A stretch of 64,000 nt of DNA from Argopecten irradians (lineage: Eukaryota; Mollusca; Bivalvia; Pectinida; Pectinidae), in NCBI RefSeq assembly GCF_041381155.1, contig NC_091134.1:54633944-54697943 (forward strand). The letters run 5' to 3'. The notes below the pieces were generated by a model. It was not told the origin of the DNA. It saw only the letters and a program-made list of their open reading frames with translations, and made no database searches. Each line of letters opens with the position of its first letter. Position 1 is the first letter of the stretch. Below are positions 39,764 to 52,226 of this stretch, piece by piece. A program made the position numbers and the translations under genes.

Positions 39764-40173
39764 CCCATACTTCACAGGAATATCCTGTGGTTGCTAGGGA
39801 AAGGATATCTCTATCTTACACAGGGATGTGTAAGACAGCTCACACGCGCTAGACAACAACGTGACGTCATCAATACATGCGACGTAACTGCGGCGCGCAT
39901 TGTAGATGACGTCATCAATTTTGACGCATAATGACGTTCCTGCGATAATGGCTCGATGAAAAAGCTGGAAACCAAGTAAAAATTTCATCATTTTTTCTAC
40001 TAAGTATGGGAGAAAAAGAATTAAACACGGGTCTGTGAAGTGGACAGGGAAATATCTCAACCCTCGTGAAAGATTTTGGCCGTCAACCCTAAACCGCAGG
40101 TTGACGGCAAAATTCTTTCACGAGGGTTGAGATATACCTGTACACTTCACATACAAATGTAAGATTCTATTTA
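39764..40173. mobile_element. Hairpin-tailed element B
   Basis: A second copy of subfamily A. CCCATACTT (39764-39772) pairs with AAGTATGGG (40002-40010). TGACGTCA occurs at 39862 and 39907 at the ends of an inner palindrome. The terminal hairpin has arms 40035-40087 and 40098-40150 around the short loop CTAAACCGCA. It ends AAGATTCTATTTA. Most of its length aligns with A at high identity, so A and B are recent relatives separated by the more divergent D. Confidence 0.8.
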
Positions 40174-40709
40174 TCAACATTTCGCTGAAGGTACATTAAA
40201 TAATTGAAAACTGTGATAAGATCATGCAATAGAATTACAAAAAACCGACTTTCACCCCAATCCGGGAATTTTTATAATTATACGAAGGACCAACGCATGA
40301 TATTGCATTACCTCACTCATTTGTACACAAAGTACTAACTATAGGTAGTAAATATAAAAATCACATCCAGTTTTATCTCATCAAACAAACATTGGGTTGT
40401 CAAATGAGTTTTGTATACGAATTTATATATACATGAATGTTGTAAATCATCGATATAAAAAAATGTTAATAAGAAAGACAATAGCTACATGTATATATAG
40501 ATAACAAATTATTATGTAAAACATTCCACCCAGATGATTCTAGCTTTTCCTACATTTGTCGTTGGTTGTCTTTTATTCCCAGATTTATTGTCAAAACTAA
40601 TGGTTGTAAATTGTATATTATCCATGCACTCTTACATTGATCAAAAGAGTGCATATTGTAGCTATATTTAACTAATATGAACATATATATTTCATTTATA
40701 ACATAATGA

Positions 40710-40749
40710 AATAAAGATATTTTATGTTCGAAGTTTTTTTGTATTTATT
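40710..40749. terminator. Convergent poly(A) signals
   Basis: AATAAA on the plus strand (40710-40715) and TTTATT, which is AATAAA on the minus strand (40744-40749), lie 28 bp apart. They are the nearest canonical signals I found downstream of rapsyn (+) and of the 327-codon gene (-). The two transcripts would therefore overlap at their 3' ends. Inferred from motifs only. Confidence 0.4.
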
Positions 40750-41264
40750 TTGTTTAATTTCTTATCAATTTGACTGGGTTATTTTAAATATGAAAATATG
40801 TTTGATTAGAAAACATTCACCTTAATCATAAATCCTGAAGGTAAGATACATGAAGTAGATAAGGATTACATGTGGAAGAGTAATTTAGTTCTAGTAATTA
40901 GAATATTTTCTGATAAAAATATAAACGGTCAATTATACCATTTTATCAATGCTAACGCATTGTAAAGTAAAGATCCTTGCTTTACTATTTACTAATATTC
41001 TAACTAGATTGGTTAGTTTTTGTTCAAGAACATTTCCACAAATGAAGCATTCAAAGACAGCATTTGTCATTATATAAATAATTTAATGATTCCGCATTGA
41101 TCAGCCAACATGACACATCATATTTGCAATGTTCATTCCATTCACAAAATACTTCGTGCCAGAAGAAATGGTGTGCAGATTTGCATAGGATGAACAATGA
41201 AGCATGCTATATATATTGCGTTTGAGCACTGTTTCATGGCAATTGTGGCAAACGTCTAGCACCA

Positions 41265-42248
41265 TTATAACTCGCCCATAAAAGATTTCACTTTGTTATT
41301 TATCCTATCTTTTCTGTCCTCATTTATACCCAGTTTAATGTCCATCACATGTTTCCTCTGGTCTGCAATCGTCATCGGACTCCTAGAGTGAGAAAGATGA
41401 GATTTCCATTCATTCGCCGAAAGCGTTGGGCGCCGTTGATTCAGAATATCCATTATTCCTGCATTTTTGTTAATCGCCGTACTTGGAAAGTTAGGTGCCG
41501 TTTTGTCGTTTGGGTCTCTTGAAGGCTGTTTACGAACTGAGTACATTTTTCGAGCCATAGCTTTCTTATCGAACACGTGTTGTGCATTAAATTGACCCAT
41601 TTCACGTTGGCGAATGCTTTCCCTCCTTGCCATTGGATGTTTTTCCGCATTAATATTAGCACGGAGAAGTTTTTTAGTAATAGCTGAAGTGTCTGTCATC
41701 CAAGTTTGGTTTGACCTTGGGGTGGATGGCCGACTGCACGAGGTTAAAGAGTCATCGTCGGCATAAATGCTGGGTACGTCATCAAAATCGCCGTCACCCT
41801 TTAATGACGTAATAAATGTTCGTGATTTGGCGGGACTACTTTGCGGTCGTGTTGATGACGACACTTCACTAGACCTTTCACTTAGGTCAGATAAATCTAA
41901 AGGTTTGACACGTGACCGCTCTGCGGCTGACTGCGGGCGTTGGAATCGTCGTCGTTTACGACTAACAATTCGTTCACCATATAAAAAGCAAGGTGAGCCT
42001 TCTGGTTTCTCATACTCTTCTTCCGAGTCCGGACCGAGCCCTTCTGGGCTCTGACCACTGCAGGCATTAATGTAATCCAAAGTAACAGATATCAGTCGGA
42101 TGTCCTGATTTGTGACCTGAATTTGGCGCTTCCTTTCTTTATCCAGAATATTAAGACGTCCATGCAGTTTTGCAGTCTCTATATTATTGATTCTGTATGC
42201 CCTCTGTACCCTCGAGGAGTTATAACTTGGATGTTCCAGAGCAGACAT
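41265..42248 (-). CDS. Unrecognised 327-residue protein, single coding exon
   Basis: An uninterrupted 327-codon frame on the minus strand. I do not recognise the family. The N-terminal part (about residues 12-60) is charged and helix-prone, with a heptad-like NNIETAKLHGRLNILDKERK segment that may form a short coiled coil. Residues 97-102 (RKRRRF) are a strongly basic patch that could be a nuclear signal. Residues 105-180 are Ser/Pro/acidic and look disordered. The C-terminal third is basic and ends with a charged segment and KSFMGEL. There is no signal peptide or membrane segment. Codon use is varied and amino-acid composition protein-like, and the leader carries a good splice acceptor, so I take it as a real gene with unknown function. 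Confidence 0.75.
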   Translation of the reverse strand: MSALEHPSYNSSRVQRAYRINNIETAKLHGRLNILDKERKRQIQVTNQDIRLISVTLDYINACSGQSPEGLGPDSEEEYEKPEGSPCFLYGERIVSRKRRRFQRPQSAAERSRVKPLDLSDLSERSSEVSSSTRPQSSPAKSRTFITSLKGDGDFDDVPSIYADDDSLTSCSRPSTPRSNQTWMTDTSAITKKLLRANINAEKHPMARRESIRQREMGQFNAQHVFDKKAMARKMYSVRKQPSRDPNDKTAPNFPSTAINKNAGIMDILNQRRPTLSANEWKSHLSHSRSPMTIADQRKHVMDIKLGINEDRKDRINNKVKSFMGEL

Positions 42249-42314
42249 TTTCGATTATTGATACGTCAATGGAAATCACTACCAGGATGATAAATACCGG
42301 ACACGATGAGCCAT
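42249..42314 (-). other. 5' UTR part of exon 2 with short uORF
   Basis: On the minus strand TTGTTATTACAG ends just before 42314, giving a strong splice acceptor. The exon begins with ATGGCT, which opens an 11-codon frame stopping at TAG before the main ATG at 42248. The uORF thus sits exactly at the splice junction. Confidence 0.55.
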
Positions 42315-45300
42315 CTGTAATAACAAAACAAACAAATTATAAGAAAGTGATAAATACATGTATATAAGCAAAAGGTTCCAGACCATACATGATCCTTTGT
42401 TTTATTTCATCGTCAATGTAATTGACATGTACATAATTATGCAAGCGTAATGCATAACACGAAATGCTGCATAATTGGTAGGGACATTTTCTTCCTCCAT
42501 CACAAACCTGTTTGATTTCATTATAGTCTTTGATATTTTTTCTGTTTTATGCAAGCCAGAAATGTTAACACAAAAGACATTAGCTGTGACAAATATGGAA
42601 TATTAGTAGCTGTAAATTCCCTATTAACGACATGAAGGTAATATGACTTTCTGATACTAAACTGTCCTCCACTTTAGTTATTACTGTGTATATCAAATAT
42701 CAATTAAATGTTATATATTTTTGTTTAGCTTAATAACAATAATCTAGATAGAAACGGATCAAAGCATTTGATCATAACTCAACCACTGACAAACTAATTT
42801 GAGCTTGTATTACATTATCTCAAAAACCCTAAAAGAGATCAATGACTTATCAATAAAATGTATAAAGAAAAACACGAATAAAATGGATATGACCTCGGAT
42901 TTTAGAATACATTGTCAATTATAATTGTAAACGTATGATGGCGTCCTTGGGAATGAATGTCAGCAAAACAAAAAGCATCAATATTGATCAATAGTCCATT
43001 TTCCCCGTCAGCTTAACGTCTTCTATAATTTGGCATATTATTAAAGAATAACATCCATGTTAACCAATGAAGGTGCTTTAATATAATACATTTTCCTATG
43101 ATATATTTGTTTAGTTCATTTATTGTAAACAAATACAACAACTGTATGTTCCTATAACAAACTGACTATAGTAAGCTATCAATGTGTTGCTATATACCAT
43201 AGGTGATGTTTAATAGGATTGAGCTGCTAACTGTTCTGTAAAAACGCACAAACACAGTACATTAGTTACGTAAGGAAAAAATATCGATTCACAATCAGAA
43301 TTAACAAGTCTTCAGAGAATTTCAATCGGTCTTAATTCTTCCCGCACAGTAACCATCTATTGACTATCATTAGCCTATCCAGCCGGCAAAACTAACATGT
43401 AGTCGGATACAGCTGATTAGAGCTGTTTTTGTATTGAATATAGAAATTGGGGTTCTAATGGTTTCCATATCGATTCGGGTAATGAAGTATTATCGTTAGT
43501 TTCAGAAACTCGTTAAAAGCTTATCACACTGTAACTAAGTACCGTAACTTGTGTGTAAAACAACATTCGTTACTGAGGATAGATACATTATGTATACTAG
43601 ATAATTAAAAATGTCTTTTAACGGTTTAACAACTTACGTATATACCATTATATTAGGGAACGTTAAAGGTGCGAAAATAAGGCAGCCACGAAAATCATTG
43701 ATAAAAATCTCATTAAATTAGATTTCAATTTAAATACTAGTACTTCTAAAATAAGAATACCTCTAAAATGAGATCAACACAATTGCCTGGTAGTAAACTA
43801 ACTGTATGGCACGTTACACAACATGTTTACATTTAAAATACTGAAGAGGGAGACTTTTGACAGATAAGGTGAGAGTGACCGAGATATACATGAACATGCC
43901 TTATTCATATTTAGGATTTTATTACATCTTTCCAGACATGCACACAGGGTTTTATGATAAATGGATCATTTTAGACCTCATAAAAGCCGATAAGAATATA
44001 AGGATATATATAATTCCACCGCTTCACTGTCCATCTCTGGGGAGATTTAAATGGATCTAGCCCCAGTGTTAACCAGTGAATGTCGGCTTTAAAAATCCTA
44101 TTAACGATAATAAGAGAATATTGATACCTGTGAAGGATAGGCTTGATGTCGGTAGTGCTGATTACATGCTACATCGGTCCTTACCGAAAGCCGTGGGTAA
44201 AATGTGCGTTATTATTCTCCCTTTCACCGTAAAAGCATGTCTTAATATCAATCCTAGACAAACTATCATTTAGCTTAAAGTTCTGATGATAAGTTATGAT
44301 GAATATATATCTAAATAGTCAAACCCATTTGTACCCTTGTACAGTTCCATTATGAGTATTTCTTCGTGCTTTTAAACTACAAATAAATCGTTATTTTAAC
44401 AAGAGATATTTATTGAACATTATAAATGTTACTTTGTATTATGATACATGTACATGTATACTTCTTTCTGTTACAAATCGCACGTGCATGATCAAAAGTA
44501 ACATTCAAATAGCGCCTCATTCAAACGGTGCATTTAGGTCAGATTGAAACTGAAGAATTTTGTAGAAGATTCTCCAGTGTCATCCCTATGGAGTCATATA
44601 TTCTTTTGAATTAATCCTTATGATAAATAAATTTAAGGGTCTCGAAATATGAATTCATGAAAGTTGTGTCCCAAAGCAATGTGATATCAAGGAATATTAC
44701 AAACGACATTTCCCCTTATAAATATGATACAAATCAATAGATAAAGCATGGAATAAATCCAGAAGTTCTATACTATACAATGAATTTCTAATTTACGTTA
44801 CTCTCCTATTTGTGTAACTATCCTTATAAGAACTTTGATTGAAAAACGGTTGCATGCAAAATATATATTGGAATACCTGGATACATGTGGATTTGCAATA
44901 AAGGCATTATAAGCTTAAGGCAGGCTTTCTATATTATTTCATCGGTACAAGGAAAAGGCGTGAATAATATAATTGTCAGATTTTAAGCAGGTGGCAGCTA
45001 TGTGATAAACTTTAACTTGACTGATCACATAGGTAAAGGAAAGCTATACCAATAATAAATATTGACAGAGAAATATACCTATGAAATAAATATTGGAATG
45101 TACGTTATCAAACTTGAAGCTAGTCAGAAAATAACCCGGGCAACATGGTAACCATTTATAAACAATAATCAACAAATCTTTGTGCAAGATATACATATAA
45201 GGTACAAGCAAAAATGAGTTTTTAATTACCTAATAAGCATCATTCCATTCCATCGACATCAATCAATTTTATACTGAAAATGGCAATGGTCATGGAATAC

Positions 45301-46633
45301 CGGTATATCTATCATGGTGTTTGATGTAAATGTATGTTAAAGATATTCATCAAAAAGTCGATTTATTTCGAATACAAGGCCATGCTGTATTTCAAACGAA
45401 ACTAGACATCCATCAGTCGTATTTAAAAAAAAAGATGAAGAAAGAATCAAAAAAAAAAAAAAAAAAAAAAATCGACACTTGAACAAAAGAAAATCAATAT
45501 TGCCTTGGAATACTAATTGACTTTACTCGCAGTTTGTGTTTAATACACACACACCACTTAATCTCTTACCTGCGTCTACTACATACGATTGTTGACATCT
45601 ACATAGAGTATAGCCACGTTACTTGCGGACATTGTTAAATCAATGGCACTCACAACTCCTAAAGGTACATTTCTAATGTATAGGTTTTTTTTTTAAATTT
45701 CTTATTGATATATTTTAACTGGCTGCTGATAACGTTACACCCAGCATTGATTCATTAGAATCTAAGTCTAATTAACTAATATCAGCTCTACACTGCCTAA
45801 CATTACAATTTAAAAACATTTCAATTTCATCAAAGTAGTATAAAATAAGTTAATTAAATATCAGCAGCCTTGCGGCAAAAATACCTTTCGATCTACAACC
45901 AATCGATGCGTTGTGTGCTTTTTCATTCTATATCCAATCGAATGTTCAATATATCGTATGCAATTAAAATTCCACGTTAATAGTTATAAATGGACATGCT
46001 ATTATCGTTACCTCTACATTTAACGATTAATGAAAAATATAGACCGGTGTATTATGAATAACGAAAAATAATTTAATTTAACTTCAGTAATTTCATTTAG
46101 ATTAATTTTGTTAAGAACAAGACAGTAAACGAGGTTTTGGGGCGTGGTGGAAATATTCATAAGTGGAAATATTCAATCAATTGCCATATACATTGAAATC
46201 GGGAATAAAAAATAATTATATTGTTGTTAGACGTGACCTAAATATAGTAAATATAATAAAAGCCATGCAATATTGCAAACGATGAAAACAAATATGGAAT
46301 GTCTTCTATGTATAAAATTACTATATCATCATAACAACAAGATTTCCTGCATCATTTGGTCAAACAATGTCAATGTGTATGGATTAAAATTTACATGTGA
46401 TTATAAAAGATGGATTTGAGATGGATTAATTCACATATTTGATTTCCCACGGAGGACGTCGTCCTACATACATGATATGCTTGCTATTAAGAAATGTAAA
46501 ATAATACAAATATTATAAGTTTTAAGATACAATATGAACAAACTAGTAAATATTTTAAACTCGATACAACGAACCTTCGCATAAAAAAATGTGTAAATCA
46601 ATTACAACGACCTACACTTTAAATTAAACTTAC
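42315..46633 (-). other. 5' UTR intron of the 327-codon gene
   Basis: An AT-rich interval between the acceptor at 42315 and a consensus donor (CCAG|GTAAGT on the minus strand) at 46634/46633. It holds an A23 run at 45449-45471. A second good donor (CGCAG|GTAAG) at 45570/45569 may mark an alternative first exon. No coding exon was recognised. Confidence 0.45.
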
Positions 46634-46788
46634 CTGGTAACAATGCATCAATCCCCACCTAGAGCAGATGCCGACAGAAACACAATGGGTAACTACAAGG
46701 CTGTCACAGTAGTCTTTGACATGTGTGATTGAATACTTTCACTCTACTGCGGCATGACTACCTGTAACCCTAGTGTATACCTGTACCT
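46634..46788 (-). other. Probable non-coding first exon
   Basis: Bounded downstream by the donor CCAG|GTAAGT and upstream by the start site expected about 30 bp after the TATA-like string. Coordinates at the 5' side are approximate and inferred. Confidence 0.35.
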
Positions 46789-46817
46789 ATATCTCCCCAC
46801 ACAGACCTACTCGAGGT

Positions 46818-46828
46818 TATATATATAT
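46818..46828 (-). promoter_or_regulatory. TATA-like element of the minus-strand gene
   Basis: ATATATATATAA on the minus strand within GC-balanced sequence, about 185 bp upstream of a consensus splice donor. Position and surroundings fit a core promoter for the 327-codon gene. Confidence 0.35.
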
Positions 46829-49565
46829 CACCTGTATCCTGTCTCCACACGAGCCGGCTAGGGCCAAGTGTGGTAGGCCAGATAAGGCAGGCAGGCCGTA
46901 ATGTCCAGGGGTAGGACCACTTCACATGTGTTAGGTTACTGTAAACTATTAAATATGAATAACCTATCATCCACTCATCTCAAGGTGACCGCATTTACCT
47001 TTGGTACACTGGCCGATGTTTGCTAGTGAGAGAATAAACTAAAAGTGGAGTTTTATCGGACACGAACTTGCTCTTGCCTCGTAATAAATTTCAACTTGAT
47101 GTCACACAAAATGGTACTCAAATCCTAATCTCTTCCGAATATACATATTCTAGTCCATATATTTTTTCTCATGAAACCTTTCTGCACCAATAAATTTTTT
47201 CGATACGTTTCGTGGTGTGATGTATCAGCCTGTTCGTTTATTTTCCGCCTATAAACATTGACAGCACTTCAGTGTAACTAAGATACTCAGGGCATGTATG
47301 AGAGTTCTGAGACAATGGTTCACAGGACTACAACATGGATACCACTTAACACGAATACATTAGTCAGTGGTTTATAATGGTTGTGCAGAGATCGCACAAT
47401 TTGATATCACCTTTATTTATACCGGTAATATCTATAACATCAAAATGTGATCATTACATCCTCAGTTAACCTGTCCGTGGTAGTATGAGCTTAAAATATA
47501 GTAATCTAAAGAATAGATGAATTGAAAAAAATCAAATAGAAGTAAGTTACGACTAGTGTTCTTTTTCCTTTTTACAAATTTGTTCATAGAAAACTCACGT
47601 TCAGTAATTGAAGCATTTTTCACCATGATTTTGTCCGCGAAAAGAACTTAATCTCTCCTAGTATACCGGTATGTATGTCATCTACCGCAAACAAGAGTAA
47701 AGATTTTTGTTATAATACTTACAATAATATTATTGTATGTTTTAAGAATTCCTTATGAAGAGCAAGGAAAGTATCAACTTATGCCCAGATGATAACGACA
47801 TACGGCCTATATAGATACTGCAGGTAGTACGAGGGCAATGGAACCAGGTGATTTGAGAGGCTAAGCGTTCTCACTTTCATTAACGACACACTGAAAGCAA
47901 ATCTAGATCAAAATTGAGTGGTGATAGGTATCTAATAAAAGTAACTGACAGGTAAGCCAAATCCGTCATAGATATAAGATATCCCTACTGTGTAATTTGA
48001 TTTTGTAAATATTTTGGTGTCATGTGTACAAACGACGGCAATTGTTATCATTGTAAAGACATATAATATATCATACCATATATGAAAATAAATCTAACAC
48101 GTTTAAAAAATTGTTTTCTTAACGTGACGAAAAGATTAAACGGATTATAAGTCTGTATTCTGCATATTAAGATTATATTGAATTTACGGTTTTTATCTCT
48201 AAAGATGATTTGAGATGTAAATAACATTCAAAGAGAAAACTATTTCCTCACATGTCCATACACCTCTTGACATATCATGTTCTGTCCACACAACATATGA
48301 TAAATGTATTGATTATAAAGCGAGAGTTATGGCAAAAGATATTTAATCTATTTAGACCGTTATCTTCTATATATCTATAACGTTTAGTATACACAATAGG
48401 ATGTTCCCAATAACCACAATAAAGCCGTGAGGGCCCACTTACCAGAGCCGTCATAACTTGTCAACACCATAAGGTAACAACGGAACTTACTGATAATACC
48501 TTTCACAATCAATAAAACTGAAAATCATAATAACAATGTGTAGAAAAGGACTTTTTCATCCTACAATAAATATCACAAACACGTTTTTTTTTATATTTTC
48601 CACAAAGTGTTTTTGATATAAATGATAGTAATGTTTACTGATAATCATAGTCGTCATTTTAACGCACGAATCATATACATTGTCATAAGTGATGGTTTTC
48701 ACATACTTATTAATCAAAGTGATATCTTTCACACATTCACATTCCATTGTTTATTCAAGTCATGCATGAGTCTATAACGAGAACAATAGGTTTTACCAAT
48801 AGTTTACTTAACATCATATACAGGACAACCAGTGTTAGTTCAAATCTAGAATTATCGATAAAATTATTTTTACAAAGTTATGGGAAAGTCAATGGATCCG
48901 TTATGTATCGAACTAGACAATAGTATGGTAAGCAGGCTACCTGGAATGACGAATATTGCAAGTGTGTTAGATTTCCCTTTTAACGCCTCAGTGATGTCAA
49001 AAACAAACAAAGACGGAGGCCAATACACAATGGCTAACAATCTGTACAAAGATTTCTGGTCAAATAAGATCAACATATTGACACAGTATTCATTCAAACG
49101 TTTACTATGTTTGTCAATCTGAACGCTATTGATCCAATCAATATTTGATTTCAATGTATCTGATTAATCAATAGAATTCGTTGTGATGTCTGTGGTAAAA
49201 GAGTTATATAGTTTGGAATTGGAGTGTTATTTTTCATTCATTTATTTATAATATAGACGTTTATTCTCAATAATTGATTATTTTTCCCAACACCTATCAG
49301 AGTCCTATTTACATATCCAGGTGAATACCAACATGCATTTCATATGGGGGTCATGTGATGCCATTTCATGCTTTCAAAACTATTTATTTACAGTTCAACA
49401 ATAACAGGCAATTGTGTTTATAAATCGCATGCTTTGTCTGAATGTTCGACTTTCTGTGTGATAATGGATAAAACCGTGCTTTATGACTTCAAACGTTACC
49501 GATCTGATAGTAGTCATATTGATCACATAGCGTTTGGTTTGTATAGAGAATGCGTTACATTCTAC

Positions 49566-49660
49566 TATACTGTGAAATCATTTTCCAGGAGGGAGGGTTT
49601 AATTTTCGTTGATTTCGTTTTTTGACCAAAATCAACGAATTGACGTCGCCACGAAAATTG
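49566..49660. repeat. Degenerate hairpin repeat
   Basis: AATTTTCGTTGATTTCGTT is followed after a short spacer by AAAATCAACGAATTG and then CCACGAAAATT, forming nested inverted arms. The leading TATACTGTGAAATCATTTT recalls a short repeat common in molluscs (memory-based). No coding capacity. Confidence 0.4.
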
Positions 49661-52168
49661 ATCTTTTTAATTAATGTATATAAATATCAATTAATCATTT
49701 AATATGGCAACACATAGTGCCAAACTATGCAAGGATTAGAATTGGTAAATGAAGTTTTAGTACCTGCATATCTGATAGATTTCCAGTCCCGGTTTTATTC
49801 GCTTCTAATAACGATAACATTTCACTTTTTACGTTATTGACATTTTCTAATACGTTGTTAATAGCTGAGACTGATGCAATTAGATTTTAAAGAGATTTCA
49901 AATCTAATTTTGTTTTTTTTTTGACTTTTCTGATTGAAAACATTTCATTTTCACTTATTTAGTTTCATACATATATAATTGTGTCTTTTTTTTTGCTGGA
50001 ACGAGTTTTTATAAAGCTGTGCTAAATCTACGAATGTTAAATATATTTTTTGAGAGTTACACTATTTGAAAAGTGGTAAAGTGTCGAAGTCACAGCTAAG
50101 CGTTACACTGTAAGACCAACGCAACTTGTATTAAACAAAGTAGTTATTTGTTTTTGAGCAATTCATCCTGTAATATATTATCTGGTGTGATTTGTAAGGA
50201 GTGCAGAGTACCGCAATAAAACTGAAGTATAGCCTAGATATTAAACCATGCTGAGTACTCGATTGGTCTATATCAGGTAAACTCTTGTCTTTGTTCCAGT
50301 TTATAACACCAAGAGCATTGATGGGGACATCTACTAAAAATGACGATTATATATAAAAAAGAAAAAAAATTTTTTTTACTAAAAAGACTAATTTTGTATT
50401 TATATTCAATCCATCAATATTTTCTCTATGTTCATTATCCTCTTTGTTTGTTTTTGTGGTATGTTAGGACGTCTTATAATCTGCAATAAGTTTTGCCCAA
50501 TCCTATATATATTCATTGTCTGTATTTCTTTCTCATTGTATGGTATGGGAGAAAGTCAATCCTATTGTCTTTTGTTTGACAACAAAATATGTCTAAAATA
50601 ACAGATTTTCTATTCTTTAACATCAATCTCTGGGCACAATAAAAATGGGATGAACACATGATTCCTTAATTCAGTGTGGTCGTTATGCAGTATATTTGTT
50701 TAAGAACGTCGTATATGATATTATATAGGCTTTGATATTAAGTACAATTTGAGTGTGTAAATCATCAGTATGCGCTGGGTAATCTGTCGTATGTTTACAC
50801 ACGTCAATGGATTAAGCTTTCTTAAACTTCCTAATCTTATTGGAATATAATAAATCGTATTGTTAGGTACTAACTTAACGTCTATCTAAAGATCAGGCAC
50901 TGAGTCATGATCCACATTATGAACACATTATGAACAATTTAAAAACTTCAGCATGTTTTAAATATAATTATTAACACGAATCGTAAGGCGCGAAATCCCA
51001 ATGATACTCGTTCATTTTTGACCTAAATGGTATTCTTTCAAAAGTACAAGAACAAGTATATCATCTTGTTGTATCATGTGTGCATAACTTTACTCGTTAC
51101 TTATAATTATATAATCACGTGTATGACAAGTCAGGTCGATATCCATGGACACATACCATGCTTTAGGATAGGTGAATTTTATATGGGAACTCCGAATCAC
51201 TTTCACTACTAAAACCTGGTCAAATAAAAAACTTAGACGTTATCTTTCTGATACCGTTAATTTTGAGTAAGGACGCTTGATGTGGAAATATGCCATATTT
51301 CTGATTTAAGGTCATTCTTAGTCATGAATAATCGGACATGCCCTACATCTGAATGTGTTTTCCAAGTTGATACAAAAGCAAATATTCATTTATTTATTTT
51401 ATGACAAAATATTCTGTTTTTTTTAGTAATAGGCTTTGATGAGATTTCTTTTATACATCCAAGTTCACTGCCAATGTATAATTCCAAAATTTGGCTTTGC
51501 TTCTAATCAAAACGTAAAAATCCGTTTTCCTTCCAAATGTATCGGGGGAAAACAAGTAGATTTATGATTAATATATTTTTTAATTTCATAAAAAGTGATA
51601 TCATTATTACTAAAATATAGAAACATCTGAACTTGATACTGTGACATTCTTAATTTCCTTAATCAACTATTTTGTTGTATCTAACGCATTTAGGTAAAAT
51701 TGCATGATTCGAACTTCCAGAAAAAACATCACAATACAGTTTTTACAAAATAGAGATTATATTCTCTTCTTTGTTTTGCTATTGTTCCAGTGAATTCCTG
51801 CATGATTTATCTCTATCTATTTGTTTAACACATATCACTAAGTTGTTCTTATCTAACCTAAGGTAATACACAATTGTTCCCAATTTATCCTTTCTCTACA
51901 AATTCTTTTATTTCAAGCACACATGTTCGTTTCTTATGTACAGACATCCACGAATTAAATGTGTGATATGATACTGACACAATATTACACATTAAAGTGT
52001 CGGTCAACGAAAATCTGTGGTTTTACTATCACTGACTTATTCTGATTTTACTGTCACCAAATTATCGGCAAATGAAGTTGTGGTAATGGAAATGTTACAT
52101 ATTTATGTCTTATATGATAAATCTTAACAAAGAAATAGTTACAATAGCGACGACATTTATTCGATCTT

Positions 52169-52226
52169 TAGGGATGAATTCAATAGCATAATTCAATTAG
52201 GGATGAATTCAATAGCATAATTCAAT
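52169..52226. repeat. 29-bp direct tandem duplication
   Basis: Two adjacent copies of a 29-bp unit (starting TAGGGATGAATTC), as far as I can see identical, indicating a recent slippage or duplication event. Confidence 0.85.

Larger units (their letters stand above)
38175..40730 (+). other. Probable rapsyn 3' UTR or downstream flank
   Basis: The first AATAAA on the plus strand after the stop is at 40710-40715, followed by a T/GT-rich tract. If it is the site used, the 3' UTR is about 2.5 kb and contains the whole three-element hairpin array. Use of a non-canonical signal nearer the stop is possible. Confidence 0.35.

Noticed and set aside
38868-40060. Similar minus-strand frames of 76 and 88 codons in elements A and B
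   Set aside because: The resemblance follows from A and B being copies of one element. Elements C and D lack the frame, and it runs across palindromes that force its residues.
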